This document shows, piece after piece, positions 63,417-64,000 of a DNA stretch of 64,000 nt (its first letter is position 1; every line of letters begins with the position of its first letter). Made by a program: the position numbers and the translations under genes. Source of the stretch: JAUYIW01 sp043818555 (GTDB lineage: Bacteria; Patescibacteriota; Patescibacteriia; UBA9934); contig JBDRFP010000002.1 in NCBI GenBank assembly GCA_043818555.1, positions 1-64,000 on the forward strand, read 5' to 3'. Under the pieces are notes generated by a model. That model searched no databases. It saw nothing but the letters and a program-made list of their open reading frames with translations, and was not told the origin of the DNA.

Positions 63417-63992
63417 TCATCCCTTGAAAACCAGGATGTAGTACAAGTTGTCGACAGGCATCTGGAAGTTTACTTGCGCGCGGAGGTTGTGGACTGTGCC
63501 ATCCGGCGTGGTGACAGAAACCACCTTGCGCCCAAAGTCGTAATACGGCACCAGAAGCACACCCTCAAACTGCATCTTCCTTGCCGCCTGCTCAAACTCA
63601 TCACTCGTGGCAAAGCTATGCGACTCCCAGCGTTTCAACTCCTTCATGTAGCCGTTTACGATCTTCCAGCAGGAACGAATCCACTTCGCAACCCTGAACC
63701 CGCGGTTGAACATGTTTCTTAGCGCCCCGATCACCTGATCGTCTGTACCATTAACAACCATCTCTGGCTGTAGCGCGCCAACAGTGAAGGCGAACTTGAG
63801 TACTTGGGCAAACGCCGCGTTGTAGATCTTGCCACGCAGGCTGCGGTAGAGCTGTTGATACATACACGCACGAACGTCGAGCAAACGCTGAATCGGACCT
63901 GTATTTCGAACCGATACGGTACTGTCTCCCACGTAAGTGATTGGCTTGATTACTTGCCAAATAAAGTCATCCGACAGATCAATATCAATCAC
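63417..63992 (-). CDS. Unrecognised protein, 5' end uncertain (191 aa or longer)
   Basis: The frame is open from a GTG at 63992, with no Shine-Dalgarno, and may continue past the window edge at 64000. The product is helical (RLLDVRACMYQQLYRSLRGKIYNAAFAQVLKFAFTVGAL, ALRNMFNRGFRVAKWIRSCWKIVNGYMKEL) with a strand-rich end (VLLVPYYDFGRKVVSVTTPDGTVHNLRAQVNF). No motif is recognised. A strong terminator follows. Confidence 0.6.
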   Translation of the reverse strand: MIDIDLSDDFIWQVIKPITYVGDSTVSVRNTGPIQRLLDVRACMYQQLYRSLRGKIYNAAFAQVLKFAFTVGALQPEMVVNGTDDQVIGALRNMFNRGFRVAKWIRSCWKIVNGYMKELKRWESHSFATSDEFEQAARKMQFEGVLLVPYYDFGRKVVSVTTPDGTVHNLRAQVNFQMPVDNLYYILVFKG

Positions 63993-64000
63993 CCTGCAGT

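Overview
The window looks like chromosome of a small-genome bacterium of the Candidate Phyla Radiation (Patescibacteria, Parcubacteria-like). This is an inference from gene content and style: single-copy housekeeping genes (rpoD, dnaG, ligA, gatCA, lgt, lepA, recJ, mnmA, dnaX, cysS, rdgB, hrcA-grpE-dnaK-dnaJ) with almost no biosynthetic genes, a type IV pilus set (prepilin peptidase, pilin-like protein, PilM), a VirB4/TraD-like ATPase, a short HrcA, a tRNA interrupted by a group I intron, and many hypothetical proteins. There is no rRNA, no CRISPR array and no clear prophage. All four tRNAs (Asn, Ser, Gln, Glu) encode their CCA end.

Layout. 1-2.1 kb: tRNA-Asn(GUU) split by a group I intron that carries an HNH endonuclease, a small membrane protein and a RelE/RHH toxin-antitoxin pair. 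2.1-9.5 kb: rpoD and dnaG, membrane proteins, and an M20-type peptidase next to an ArsR regulator with a twice-repeated operator-like palindrome. 9.5-16.2 kb: a frameshifted small gene, tRNA-Ser, and a segment of about 4.1 kb bounded by two long (about 350 bp) diverged inverted repeats; the segment encodes a uridine-kinase-like protein, two hypotheticals and an SF2 helicase fused to a sigma-70 region-4-like domain. 16.2-22.3 kb: DsbA-like protein, lgt, gatA, gatC, ligA. 22.3-31.6 kb: repeat-rich spacers, a pair of paralogous 100-aa proteins, pilus genes, RNase H and three large unrecognised proteins. 31.6-42.8 kb: J-domain protein, a paralogous pair behind an attenuator-like leader, recJ, cold-shock-like protein, lepA, an RpoA-CTD-like protein, mnmA, tRNA-Gln with two long hairpins, and dnaX with a structured leader. 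42.8-58.7 kb: VirB4-like ATPase, cysS, an ECF sigma factor with a DUF5667-like partner, dnaJ, a DUF559 nuclease, rdgB, and dnaK-grpE-hrcA behind a CIRCE operator that overlaps the promoter. 58.7-64 kb: hypotheticals, a CPA2 antiporter, a K+ channel, tRNA-Glu, and a protein that may run off the end.

Two expression styles stand out. Many housekeeping genes have only a -10 box 6-10 nt before the ATG and no Shine-Dalgarno, which predicts leaderless mRNAs. Most lineage-specific hypotheticals instead have a TTGACA box, exactly 17 nt, a -10 box, a strong AGGAGG-type Shine-Dalgarno and their own intrinsic terminator. Intergenic spaces are filled with at least ten families of short 'word' repeats, which also leak into coding ends (mnmA, the dnaX linker, the sigma-factor tail).

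All calls come from reading the sequence and translations by eye. No database search, folding program or alignment was run.
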